A stretch of DNA of 64,000 nt from NCBI GenBank assembly GCA_944324495.1, contig CALUWN010000001.1:1-64000 (forward strand), given 5' to 3'. The DNA comes from an uncultured Mucispirillum sp. GTDB taxonomy: Bacteria > Chrysiogenota > Deferribacteres > Deferribacterales > Mucispirillaceae. The notes beneath the pieces were generated by a model. It was not told the DNA's origin and ran no database searches. It was given only the letters and a program-made list of their open reading frames with translations. Made by a program: the position numbers and the translations under genes. Each line of letters opens with the position of its first letter. The first letter of the stretch is position 1. Below, piece after piece: positions 43,352 to 51,172 of this stretch.

Positions 43352-43543
43352 ATCTTTACCACCTAATTATGATTATTGCATTATTTTTATATAAAATATT
43401 TTAATATTGCAACCGACAAGTAGTAGAATTTATATAAACTAATAGTTTAGGAAGTGTGTAGTATATAAACTACTTTTGATGTCTTATAAATAAGGTGATT
43501 ATTTATAGAAAGATTAGACTAATAATACAGTAGTTAAAATTTA
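43352..43543. other. AT-rich non-coding DNA between the Xre gene and the pckA remnant
   Basis: No gene or clear promoter pair seen. With the next two entries it forms a 524-base stretch with no intact gene. A short segment around 43440-43460 (AGTGTGTAGTATATAAACTACTT) has a small self-complementary core, otherwise nothing is notable. Confidence 0.4.
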
Positions 43544-43684
43544 GTATCTAAATTATTGGATACTTCAAAAATATCCTGAAAAATGATATGATAAGCAGAG
43601 TTTTAAAAAGTGCTGCAAAAACATAAGTATAAAATTACATAATTTTATATACATATATAAGGCGTGCAGAAATGTACGCCTTTT
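43544..43684 (+). pseudogene. Decayed duplicate of the pckA 3' end with terminator
   Basis: The sequence repeats 42834-42973 (last 25-26 codons of pckA plus downstream terminator) with scattered changes. Matching stretches include ATATCCTGAAAA, TGATATGA, AGTTTTAAAA, GCATAAG versus ACATAAG, and AAGGCGTGCA. One-base indels break the reading frame (TGAAAAATGAT for TGAAAATGAT). The terminator copy (43659-43684, GGCGT/ACGCC with TTTT) has lost several pairs. No other part of pckA is duplicated. Confidence 0.85.
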
Positions 43685-43687
43685 GAC

Positions 43688-43777
43688 TGTTGAACAGGCT
43701 CTCTGAGTAACAAATATTTTTTGTTATACTATTGTCATTCAGAGCGAAGCGAAGAATCTTATTAAGTTTCGTTCAAC
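43688..43777. repeat. Palindromic dispersed repeat with TGTCATTCAGAGCGAAGCGAAG core
   Basis: Outer arms GTTGAAC (about 43689) and GTTCAAC (about 43769) enclose CTCTGAGTAACAA pairing imperfectly with TTGTCATTCAGAG. The right part continues GCGAAGCGAAGAATCT, a string I know as recurrent in intergenic hairpins of unrelated bacterial genomes. A degenerate relative is at 71-195. It lies directly after the pckA remnant. Confidence 0.6.
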
Positions 43778-43840
43778 AAATTGATTTTTAATATAGACTA
43801 GTAGTAATTATTTTAATTAAAAAAACTTTTTTAATAGTCT

Positions 43841-43875
43841 GAGCTTACTCAAAAATATGAGTAAGCTCTAATTTT
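43841..43875. terminator. Hairpin beside the stop of the LprI-like gene
   Basis: GAGCTTACTC (43841-43850), loop of 8, GAGTAAGCTC (43859-43868) and TTTTTT on the plus strand. On the minus strand, where the gene ends at 43876, the T run is weak. It may serve either direction. Confidence 0.6.
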
Positions 43876-45108
43876 TTATGGTATATCATATTCTTTTATG
43901 ATAATTTCTGACATACCGTTTTTTGGATAAATACTAAATATAGTTCCACCGTATTCATATTCAAGAGAAAATTGTAAAGCATCATTTTTCCAAGCATAAT
44001 TTACGCGATAAATACCACCTTCTGTTGGAGAATCAACCTCATTACTTATATTTTTTTTCTGTTTTATTTGCTCTATACTTGAAAAATATTTACTAAAATT
44101 ATTATATTTTTTTATTATTGCTTCATAACTTTGTATAACATCACCTTTAAATTTACATATTTTATAAGTGCTGAATTCAGTATCCTGCAATGTGCCATCA
44201 TAGTGAGTTCTATGTAAATAAGTGCAGTCATTTAAACCATAAGTTGTAGAATAAATTTCTTTAAGCTGGTTAGCTAACTCATTATATCGTGCTTTATAAG
44301 ACTGTTTTATACAATTAATATCGCTTTTACACTGGTTGCGTTTTTTTATCCATGCAATTTGTGCTGATTTAAGATTGTTTGTATTAGTATCATCTGCATA
44401 ATTAAGTAATTCTCTAAATAATCCTTTATACATATAATTTAGTTTTGCATCTTCATTAAAATTACCTTTTTCTGAAGCAGAACATATTGCTTTTTCAATT
44501 GCATTTCCTGCCTTTTTACAGTCAAAGCTTACAGGTAATGCTTTAGAAGTCATTGTAAGATAAGTTCCTTTTGTATCCTGCTTAAATTCTAATATTAATT
44601 CATTTGCCAGTGGATGATAATAATAACCTGAACCGTAAGCATGATATTTAACAGTAATCTGCTTTGGATTTTTATATTCATATTCTAATGTATTATCAAG
44701 CCATTGTTCATTTTTTTTCACACCATCACAAGCAAGGTCATTATCATAGTGCCATTCAAATTTTTTATTTGCTTTTGGAAGTCGTGTTGGCCACATGGTA
44801 AGTTTACATCTCTCTGCTATACTGTTGTGATTTTCAAAGTGTTTACCATCAGAAGTTTTTATATAACTTTCATAAGCTTGATTAATATCCATATTTTCAT
44901 AAAATGTGGTTATTCTTTCACGCTGAATATTATATTCATCAATAATATAGTCGATTTTTTGGTAAGAATTATATCCACCTTTATCTGAACTTGCCCGTAT
45001 ATCATACATATTTGCAATATCATGTGCAGATAATTCATCAAAATCTTGGGCAAATATTGTGCTTGGAAGTAGTATTAAAAATACTATAAATAAATATAAA
45101 TGTTTCAT
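43876..45108 (-). CDS. Secreted protein with LprI/DUF1311-like domain
   Basis: A 410-residue protein with a signal peptide (to about IFAQD). The N-terminal half (about 30-185) is not recognised. Residues about 190-280 carry the DUF1311/LprI pattern SFDCKKAGNAIEKAICSASE, then WIKKRNQCKSDINCIKQSYKARYNEL with a second Cys pair, which is the complete family form. LprI inhibits lysozyme in mycobacteria; here an anti-lysozyme role in a host is only possible. The promoter contains a palindromic operator (45143-45170). GAGGGAAGC precedes the ATG. Confidence 0.8.
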   Translation of the reverse strand: MKHLYLFIVFLILLPSTIFAQDFDELSAHDIANMYDIRASSDKGGYNSYQKIDYIIDEYNIQRERITTFYENMDINQAYESYIKTSDGKHFENHNSIAERCKLTMWPTRLPKANKKFEWHYDNDLACDGVKKNEQWLDNTLEYEYKNPKQITVKYHAYGSGYYYHPLANELILEFKQDTKGTYLTMTSKALPVSFDCKKAGNAIEKAICSASEKGNFNEDAKLNYMYKGLFRELLNYADDTNTNNLKSAQIAWIKKRNQCKSDINCIKQSYKARYNELANQLKEIYSTTYGLNDCTYLHRTHYDGTLQDTEFSTYKICKFKGDVIQSYEAIIKKYNNFSKYFSSIEQIKQKKNISNEVDSPTEGGIYRVNYAWKNDALQFSLEYEYGGTIFSIYPKNGMSEIIIKEYDIP

Positions 45109-45142
45109 AAAGCTTCCCTCAAATTAAATATATTACTATTTA

Positions 45143-45170
45143 TTTATACATATACATATGTATATGTCAA
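45143..45170 (-). promoter_or_regulatory. Promoter with perfect palindromic operator for the LprI-like gene
   Basis: On the minus strand TTGACA (45170-45165), 16 bases, TATAAA (45148-45143). The perfect 20-bp palindrome ACATATACATATGTATATGT (45148-45167) fills the spacer between the boxes. A bound repressor would block polymerase. Confidence 0.72.
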
Positions 45171-45224
45171 GTTTTATGATTTGTTCAAATTTTTATGCAG
45201 GTAAATATATCATGTTTATTTTTC

Positions 45225-45252
45225 TTGCAATTTTTATAAATTGTGCTAGATA
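45225..45252 (+). promoter_or_regulatory. Probable promoter for alaS
   Basis: TTGCAA (45225-45230), 16 bases, TAGATA (45247-45252) with an upstream TGC. Confidence 0.4.
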
Positions 45253-45323
45253 TTTATATTGAAATGTAATAAAGTAGTAAGGATTATTATTTTAGTTGTG
45301 TAAAGATAAATGGAGATATATAT

Positions 45324-47957
45324 ATGAAAAAGATGACAGGCAGTCAAATAAGGGCTGCATTTTTAAAGTTTTTTGCAGATAACAACCATACAGTTGTTTC
45401 TTCATCAAGCCTTGTGCCACATGATGACCCTACATTATTATTTGCAAATGCTGGTATGAACCAGTTTAAAGATATTTTTCTTGGTAAAGAAACAAGAGCA
45501 TATAAAAGAGCCACTTCATGCCAAAAAGTTGTTCGTGCAGGTGGTAAGCATAATGACTTAGAAAATGTGGGCAGGACTGCCCGTCACCATACATTTTTTG
45601 AAATGCTTGGTAACTTTTCTTTTGGTGATTATTTTAAAAGAGATGCTATTAATTTTGCATGGACATTTTTAACTAAAGAGCTTGAACTGCCAGTAGAAAA
45701 GCTTTTTGTAACAGTTTATGAAGATGATGATGAAGCATTTAATTTATGGCAGGAAGTAGCAGGAGTGCCAAAAGAAAAAATATATAGAAAGGGTGCAAAA
45801 GATAACTTTTGGCAAATGGGTGATACAGGACCATGTGGCCCTTGTTCTGAAATATTTATAGACCAAGGCCCAGAAGTAGGGTGTCAAAAACCAGACTGTA
45901 ACCCAGACTGCGACTGCGACAGACACTTAGAGTTATGGAACTTAGTGTTTATGCAGTATAATAGAGATGAAAAAGGCAACCTTTCACCACTTCCAAAACC
46001 TTCCATTGATACTGGTATGGGCTTAGAAAGAATTGCAGCTATCATGCAGGGTAAACAAAGTAACTACGAAACAGATTTAATTATGCCTATTATAGAATAC
46101 ACCGCTCGTCTTGCAGGTGTGGAATATGGTAAAGATGAGCAGACAGATATTTCTTTAAGGGTTATTGCAGACCATTCTAGAAGTACTACATTTTTAATTG
46201 GTGATGGCGTACTTCCTTCTAATGAAAAACGTGGCTACACTTTAAGAAAAATTATGAGAAGGGCTATGCGTCATGGTAAAATGCTTGGTTTTGAAGATGA
46301 ATTTTTCTATAAAGTATGTGCTTTTGTAGTAGATTTTATGAAAGACCATTATGTTGAACTCTCAGATAAATTAGCTTTTATTACAAAAGCAGTAGAAACA
46401 GAAGAAAAAGGCTTTGGTAAAACACTTGCCACAGGTATGAAAATTATTGAAGATGAGCTTTTAGAAAAATATAAATCTAACAAAATCATTGCAGGGGATG
46501 ATATATTTAAGCTTTATGATACATATGGCTTCCCAGTGGATTTATTAGAAGATATAGCATTAGATGCTGGTTATTCTTTAGATATGGCATCTTTTGATAA
46601 AATGATGGAGCAGCAGCAGGCTAGAGCAAAAGCTTCATCATTAGGTATAACTTCCAGTGGTATTTCTGATGCTTTAAAAGAGTTAAGCGGTCAGCTTGTT
46701 ACAGAATTTGGTGGCTATATTGGGCTTAAAGCATCCAGTAAAATTATGGCACTGGTATCTGGTGATAAAAGAACTAAAGAAATTAAAAAAGGCGATAGTG
46801 CAGATATAATTTTAGATGTAACAACAAGTTATGCAGAAGGTGGCGGTCAAGCAGGTGACAGGGGTATTATTAAATTTGGAGATGATAATATTTTCCAAAT
46901 AGAAAATACCATTAAATTAAATGATATGTTTATCCATAGAGGCACTGTTTTAGAAGGTGTTTTTCATGAAGAGGATAAAGTAACTGTTGAAGTAGATGAA
47001 GCAAAACGCAGATATACTGAATATAACCATACAGCAACTCACCTTTTACATAAAGCACTGCAAAAAATAGTAGGCGAGCATGCAAGGCAGGCTGGTTCAT
47101 TGGTTAATGAGGAAAGATTAAGGTTTGATTTTACCCATTCATCAGCACTTACTCAAGAAGAAATAAAAAGTATTGAAGAAGAAGTAAACAGGGCAATAGT
47201 TGCAAACTACCCAGTGTATAAAAGAATAGAATCATTAGAAGATGCTATGCAGGAAGGGGCGACAGCACTTTTTGGTGAAAAATATGGCGAAGAAGTGCGT
47301 GTGGTACAGATTGCAGACTATTCAAAAGAGCTTTGCGGTGGCTGTCACGTTGATAGAACTGGTGTAATAGGTTTATTTAAAATACTTTCAGAAACAAGTG
47401 TAGCCTCAGGTGTAAGGCGTATTGAAGCTGTTACAAGCGAAAAAGCATTCAAATATTTATCTGATATGGATAATAATATGAAAAAAGTATTATCTATATT
47501 AAAATGTCAGCCAGATGAAGCAGCTACTCGTGTGGCAGATATATTAAAAAACCATAAAGCATTAGAAAAGAAAATAAAAGCAGCAGGGGAAATAATTGTT
47601 CCTAAAGTTGCAGATACATTGTTTGAAAACGTTAAAGAGATAAATGGCGTTAAAGTTGCAAAAGTTTTCTTTGAAAAATCAAATATTAATGTTATGAGAG
47701 AAGTAATTGATACTCTCAGAAATAAACTTGGCAGCTGTATAATCGTTGTTGGTGCTGTTACAGCTGACGATAAAGCTACTATAGTGTGCGGTGTATCAAA
47801 AGATTTAACATCAAAATATAAAGCGGGAGCTTTAATTAAAGAGATTGCAGCAGCAGCTGGTGGCTCTGGCGGTGGTAAAGATGATATGGCTCAGGCTGGT
47901 ACAAAAGAGATAGCTAAACTGCCTGCGGCACTTGAAAAAATATACGAATTAGTATAA
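45324..47957 (+). CDS. alaS: Alanyl-tRNA synthetase
   Basis: The 877-residue class II synthetase charges tRNA(Ala). It has the aminoacylation domain (about 1-245, LFANAGMNQFKDIFLG, ARHHTFFEMLGNFSFGDYF), the tRNA-recognition helices (about 250-455), the editing domain (about 550-710) with the zinc ligands HTATH and CGGCH (in ELCGGCHVDRTG), and the C-Ala domain with GGSGGGKDDMAQAG near the end. Four extra cysteines in the catalytic half (CQKPDCNPDCDCD) may bind a metal and are found in some other species. TGGAGA precedes the ATG. It is monocistronic. Confidence 0.97.
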   Translation: MKKMTGSQIRAAFLKFFADNNHTVVSSSSLVPHDDPTLLFANAGMNQFKDIFLGKETRAYKRATSCQKVVRAGGKHNDLENVGRTARHHTFFEMLGNFSFGDYFKRDAINFAWTFLTKELELPVEKLFVTVYEDDDEAFNLWQEVAGVPKEKIYRKGAKDNFWQMGDTGPCGPCSEIFIDQGPEVGCQKPDCNPDCDCDRHLELWNLVFMQYNRDEKGNLSPLPKPSIDTGMGLERIAAIMQGKQSNYETDLIMPIIEYTARLAGVEYGKDEQTDISLRVIADHSRSTTFLIGDGVLPSNEKRGYTLRKIMRRAMRHGKMLGFEDEFFYKVCAFVVDFMKDHYVELSDKLAFITKAVETEEKGFGKTLATGMKIIEDELLEKYKSNKIIAGDDIFKLYDTYGFPVDLLEDIALDAGYSLDMASFDKMMEQQQARAKASSLGITSSGISDALKELSGQLVTEFGGYIGLKASSKIMALVSGDKRTKEIKKGDSADIILDVTTSYAEGGGQAGDRGIIKFGDDNIFQIENTIKLNDMFIHRGTVLEGVFHEEDKVTVEVDEAKRRYTEYNHTATHLLHKALQKIVGEHARQAGSLVNEERLRFDFTHSSALTQEEIKSIEEEVNRAIVANYPVYKRIESLEDAMQEGATALFGEKYGEEVRVVQIADYSKELCGGCHVDRTGVIGLFKILSETSVASGVRRIEAVTSEKAFKYLSDMDNNMKKVLSILKCQPDEAATRVADILKNHKALEKKIKAAGEIIVPKVADTLFENVKEINGVKVAKVFFEKSNINVMREVIDTLRNKLGSCIIVVGAVTADDKATIVCGVSKDLTSKYKAGALIKEIAAAAGGSGGGKDDMAQAGTKEIAKLPAALEKIYELV

Positions 47958-47991
47958 ATATAAAAAAATTTCAAATTTATTTGTTTTTTTG

Positions 47992-48020
47992 TAGACATAT
48001 TGATGGATATGCTATATAAT
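47992..48020 (+). promoter_or_regulatory. Sigma-70 type promoter for cheX
   Basis: TAGACA (47992-47997), 17 bases, TATAAT (48015-48020). The start codon is 38 bases downstream. No sigma-28 motif is seen here. Confidence 0.65.
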
Positions 48021-48057
48021 CAAATATTAATTGAATGATTGATGCAGGAGATATTTA

Positions 48058-48534
48058 ATGAAAGCTGAGATGATTAACCCTTTCATTACCGCAACATTGA
48101 ATGTTCTTTCAACAATGGCAGGTATTGAAGCAAAAAAAGGCGAAGTGTATATTAAACAGGACGATAGAATGTCTTATGATATTTCTGGTGTTATTGGTAT
48201 AGCCGGTAAAATGTCTGGGTTCGTAGTGGTGAGCTTTCCTGAAAAACTGGCTTTAGATATTGTTTCTGGTTTCTTAGGTGAGCCAAAGAAAAATATGAGT
48301 AAAGATGTTGTTGATGCCATTGGTGAATTCGTTAATATGATTGCTGGTGGTTCTAAACGTGTTTTTGCTGAACAGGGTTATAAGTATAATATCGGTATTC
48401 CAAACGTTATTACAGGTAAGAATCACACTATTAATAGACCAAGTAACGTTGTTTGTATCGGTGTTAAGTTTAAAGTTGGCGACCAAGAATTTGTTATTGA
48501 AGTGGCATTAAAACCGCGTCCTGAAGCAGACTAA
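48058..48534 (+). CDS. cheX: Chemotaxis phosphatase CheX-like protein
   Basis: The 158-residue protein belongs to the CheC/CheX/FliY phosphatase family that dephosphorylates CheY-P. The active-site helix DAIGEFVNMIAGGSKRVF has the catalytic pair E90 and N93 in the E-x-x-N arrangement. GGxxxxF follows as in CheX, which carries only one such helix, and a single copy is visible here. A single-helix CheX is the simplest reading. The partner CheY is outside the window. The gene has its own promoter and precedes the M16 peptidase by 17 bases. Confidence 0.88.
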   Translation: MKAEMINPFITATLNVLSTMAGIEAKKGEVYIKQDDRMSYDISGVIGIAGKMSGFVVVSFPEKLALDIVSGFLGEPKKNMSKDVVDAIGEFVNMIAGGSKRVFAEQGYKYNIGIPNVITGKNHTINRPSNVVCIGVKFKVGDQEFVIEVALKPRPEAD

Positions 48535-48551
48535 TTTTAAATTGAGTTATT

Positions 48552-49862
48552 ATGAAAAAATTTAATATATTGAGAGCGGTTTTAATGACCGCTCTTTTTT
48601 TAATTTTATTTGGAAATACGGAGAAAGTAATGAGTGCTCCAGTGGAACACAAGCTGCCTAATGGTGTTACAGTATTATATGAAAAAGTGCCGGGTGTTAA
48701 AGTTGTTTCTGTACAGTGCTGGATAAAAACTGGTTCTGTTAATGAAAATGATAAGTTATCTGGTATATCTCACTTTTTAGAGCATATGCTCTTTAATGGT
48801 ACAAAAAAATTTAAACCGGGCGAAATAGATGAATATCTTGATGCTAAGGGTGGCTATAATAATGCTTTTACAAGCCTTGATGTTACAAACTATTATGTAA
48901 CAATCCCAACAGATGAAGCAGAAGCTGCTTATGAAGTAGTAAGTGATATGGTATTTAATGCCTTATTATTACAAACTGAGATAGACAGGGAAAAGCCTGT
49001 AGTATTACAGGAAATCAATAGAAAGTATGATGACCCATCATATAAAATGTGGCAAGATTTACAGGCTACATTATTTGAAGGTACGCCTTATTCAAGACAG
49101 GTAATTGGTTCATCAAAAACAGTAAGCGAATTTACTAGGGATGAAATAGTTGATTATTATAATAGATTTTATCATCCTGAAAATATGACTTTAGTGGTAG
49201 TTGGTGATATTGAGCAGGATAAGGCAGTAGAATTAGCAGGGAAATATTTTAACCAAACAAGAAATGTGCCTGCTGGTTTAGGTTATACTGGTGAAAATGA
49301 TGTAACATTTAAAACACCAGTAAATAAGCATTTTACAGCAGATGTTAATGTTGATTATGCAGTTTTTGCTTACCCAACTGGAATGCAGGATATAAAAACA
49401 GTTTATGCTGAAGAAGTTTTTGGTGAGATACTTTCAGGTGGTGAATATTCTTTACTTAATGAAATTATAAAAAACCAAAACAATACTGCCATTTATGTAA
49501 CAGATATAGGTTTATTTAACCATTATAATGGTCTTTTTGGTGCTATGGCTGTTGTGCCAAAAGGTAATGGTGAAAAATTTAGAGATGAGGCTGTTGCTAT
49601 AATTAATGATATAGCTAAAGGTAAGCTTGATGAAAAACGCCTTGAAAAAGCAAAAAACAGACTTAAAAGTAAAAACATTTTTGAAGAAGAAAATGTTTCA
49701 TCTTTAGCTCAAAACATTGGCTATGCTTATGTGCTTGATTTTAAAGACTACCATTTAAACTACGAAAAAGGTATTGACGCTGTAACACTTTCAGATGTAT
49801 CAGAAGCTGCTAAGAGAATGACATCTGGACCTATGTATTTTGGTATAACATCTAATAATTAA
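48552..49862 (+). CDS. M16 family zinc metallopeptidase (processing-peptidase type)
   Basis: The 436-residue protein has a signal peptide (ending about VMSAP) and one full M16 repeat pair. The N-terminal half carries the inverted zinc motif HFLEH (H and H with catalytic E) followed by the downstream metal-binding Glu region (EKPVVLQEINRKYDDP). The C-terminal half (about 210-430) is the inactive second module with the R/Y-type segment. Relatives are the PqqL/YmxG-like proteases of the periplasm. It could process peptides in the envelope; the substrate is unknown. It lies 17 bases after cheX. Confidence 0.9.
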   Translation: MKKFNILRAVLMTALFLILFGNTEKVMSAPVEHKLPNGVTVLYEKVPGVKVVSVQCWIKTGSVNENDKLSGISHFLEHMLFNGTKKFKPGEIDEYLDAKGGYNNAFTSLDVTNYYVTIPTDEAEAAYEVVSDMVFNALLLQTEIDREKPVVLQEINRKYDDPSYKMWQDLQATLFEGTPYSRQVIGSSKTVSEFTRDEIVDYYNRFYHPENMTLVVVGDIEQDKAVELAGKYFNQTRNVPAGLGYTGENDVTFKTPVNKHFTADVNVDYAVFAYPTGMQDIKTVYAEEVFGEILSGGEYSLLNEIIKNQNNTAIYVTDIGLFNHYNGLFGAMAVVPKGNGEKFRDEAVAIINDIAKGKLDEKRLEKAKNRLKSKNIFEEENVSSLAQNIGYAYVLDFKDYHLNYEKGIDAVTLSDVSEAAKRMTSGPMYFGITSNN

Positions 49863-49888
49863 GTAAATATTATATTAGATACATTAAG

Positions 49889-49955
49889 CAGGGTAATTGA
49901 GTCGAACCCCATTTATTGGATAAATAAATGGGGTTCGGCTCATTTTGCCACCCTG
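49889..49955. terminator. Long imperfect palindrome / bidirectional terminator
   Basis: Inner stem of 19 pairs, GAGTCGAACCCCATTTATT (49899-49917) with AATAAATGGGGTTCGGCTC (49923-49941), one G-T pair. Outer arms CAGGGT (49889-49894) and ACCCTG (49950-49955) extend it. It separates the convergent M16 and lipoprotein genes. The inner core is shared with the pnp terminator. Confidence 0.78.
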
Positions 49956-49978
49956 TAAATTTTTGTTTATTTCGTATA

Positions 49979-50494
49979 TTATTTTGTAATAGCGTATTGT
50001 GTGCCTGTTACATTCCAGTCATAACAAATACCGCCCACATTAACATACCATTTATTTGGGTCAGTTTCATCTACATTAACTGATTGGATTTCTAAACCAA
50101 TCTCACTTCTGTGAGTGTTAGCAAAGAAATCATATACATAATAATCTTCACAACTTTCAAACCTGTCGTCTTTATATGCTTCTTGTGGAAATAATGTGTG
50201 AATAGTTTCTTGTAGGTTAAATACATACCCAGCACTACATTGGATAGTAAAACCTTGATTAATGTTTCCATATTTATTAGGGTTCGTTAAATTAACTGTA
50301 CAACCATTATAGTTTGTAGTCTGACTGCATTTTTGAACATCCTGAGCATTGCTTATTTTTATTTGTGAGCGAGCTGCAAAGTCAGTTTGTTTAATACCCA
50401 CATAATCGTAGTCACTTTCGTTTTCGCAGTCGGCACATCCTGCAAATATGATAATAAATAAAGACATTGAGCTTAAAAGTAATAATTTTTTCAT
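49979..50494 (-). CDS. Cysteine-rich small lipoprotein of unknown function
   Basis: The ATG at 50494 (MKKLLLLSSMSLFIIIFAGC) follows GGAGGA and is preferred over an in-frame ATG at 50506. The lipobox is IFAGC, acylated at Cys20. The mature part (about 150 residues) has seven further cysteines, in ADCENE, VQKCSQ, NGCTV, IQCSAG, ESCEDY and GICYDW, which suggest three disulfides. No family was recognised. It is monocistronic and convergent with the M16 gene. Confidence 0.7.
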   Translation of the reverse strand: MKKLLLLSSMSLFIIIFAGCADCENESDYDYVGIKQTDFAARSQIKISNAQDVQKCSQTTNYNGCTVNLTNPNKYGNINQGFTIQCSAGYVFNLQETIHTLFPQEAYKDDRFESCEDYYVYDFFANTHRSEIGLEIQSVNVDETDPNKWYVNVGGICYDWNVTGTQYAITK

Positions 50495-50791
50495 ACATTC
50501 CTCCATATAATCCTATTACTTTATAGACGCAATTATATATTAAAAGTTTCAAAAGTAATATATAATATGCAACATTTTTAACATAATATGTCAAATTGTG
50601 TAAGTTATCTTAATAAAATTACAATTAATATATTTATTAATTATAATATAATGCTGTATAAATATAATGTGAAATAAAATTACCTAATATTTACAGTCTA
50701 ATATTTTTAGTACTGTATAATCTTTCATGGGGGAGTCAAGTAAAATCAGCCATAATATTTTAAAAAATATCAAATTTTTATTGTTTAAAAA
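50495..50791. other. AT-rich non-coding DNA upstream of rpmE leader
   Basis: No gene seen. TACAGT/ACTGTA inverted arms around 50693-50716 enclose a T-rich loop, and TATAAT (50716-50721) is a possible -10 box of uncertain use. Otherwise nothing notable. Confidence 0.4.
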
Positions 50792-50891
50792 AATAACTTG
50801 TAATTTATTTTTTAATATGTTACAAGTTATTTCTAATTTATTAAGGACTATGACGGTCAGAACCCGTCAAATATATTAAGGAGCCCTAAAA
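50792..50891 (+). promoter_or_regulatory. Structured leader of rpmE (L31)
   Basis: A perfect 12-bp inverted repeat AATAACTTGTAA (50792-50803) / TTACAAGTTATT (50820-50831) is followed by a short hairpin TGACGG/CCGTCA (about 50851-50868) and the AAGGAG ribosome site. L31 genes of several phyla have autoregulatory leaders; a shared origin here cannot be judged by eye. A 9-codon ORF (ATG at 50850, stop near 50879) behind AAGGAC overlaps the second hairpin. Confidence 0.45.
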
Positions 50892-51125
50892 ATGAAAGAA
50901 GGAATTCACCCAGATTATCATGAAGTAGTATTTAAATGTGCTTGTGGTGCAGAGCATAAAACTCGTTCTACTACTACTAAAACATCTATTGCTATTTGCT
51001 CAAACTGTCACCCATTCTACACAGGTAAACAAAAATTTGTTGATACTGCTGGTAGAGTTGAAAAATTTATGCGTAAATATGCTCAAGCAGAGCAAAAACA
51101 AACAGAAAAAAAAGGTAAAAAATAA
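50892..51125 (+). CDS. rpmE: 50S ribosomal protein L31, zinc type
   Basis: L31 bridges the ribosomal subunits. The 77-residue product keeps the zinc ligands C16-A-C18-G and the C36-x-x-C39 pair in [11 protein letters not shown], so it is the zinc-dependent (C+) form. The C-terminal tail ([14 protein letters not shown]) is slightly longer than usual. AAGGAG precedes the ATG. It begins the run rpmE-thyX-DUF1385-prfA-prmC-murA-hisG-bamA, a common order in several phyla. Confidence 0.95.
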   Translation: MKEGIHPDYHEVVFKCACGAEHKTRSTTTKTSIAICSNCHPFYTGKQKFVDTAGRVEKFMRKYAQAEQKQTEKKGKK

Positions 51126-51135
51126 TAATATAAAT

Positions 51136-51160
51136 ACAGCCTGTTTTATCAGGCTGTTTT
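51136..51160 (+). terminator. Intrinsic terminator after rpmE
   Basis: ACAGCCTG (51136-51143), loop TTTTAT, CAGGCTGT (51150-51157) and T residues. It lies only 13 bases before the thyX start, so it may partly attenuate expression downstream. Confidence 0.75.
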
Positions 51161-51172
51161 ATAGGAATGTAA

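Noticed and set aside
49899-49912. GAGTCGAACCCC resembling a tRNA T-arm
   Set aside because: It forms the left arm of a perfect 19-bp hairpin, and no acceptor or anticodon arms are found around it.
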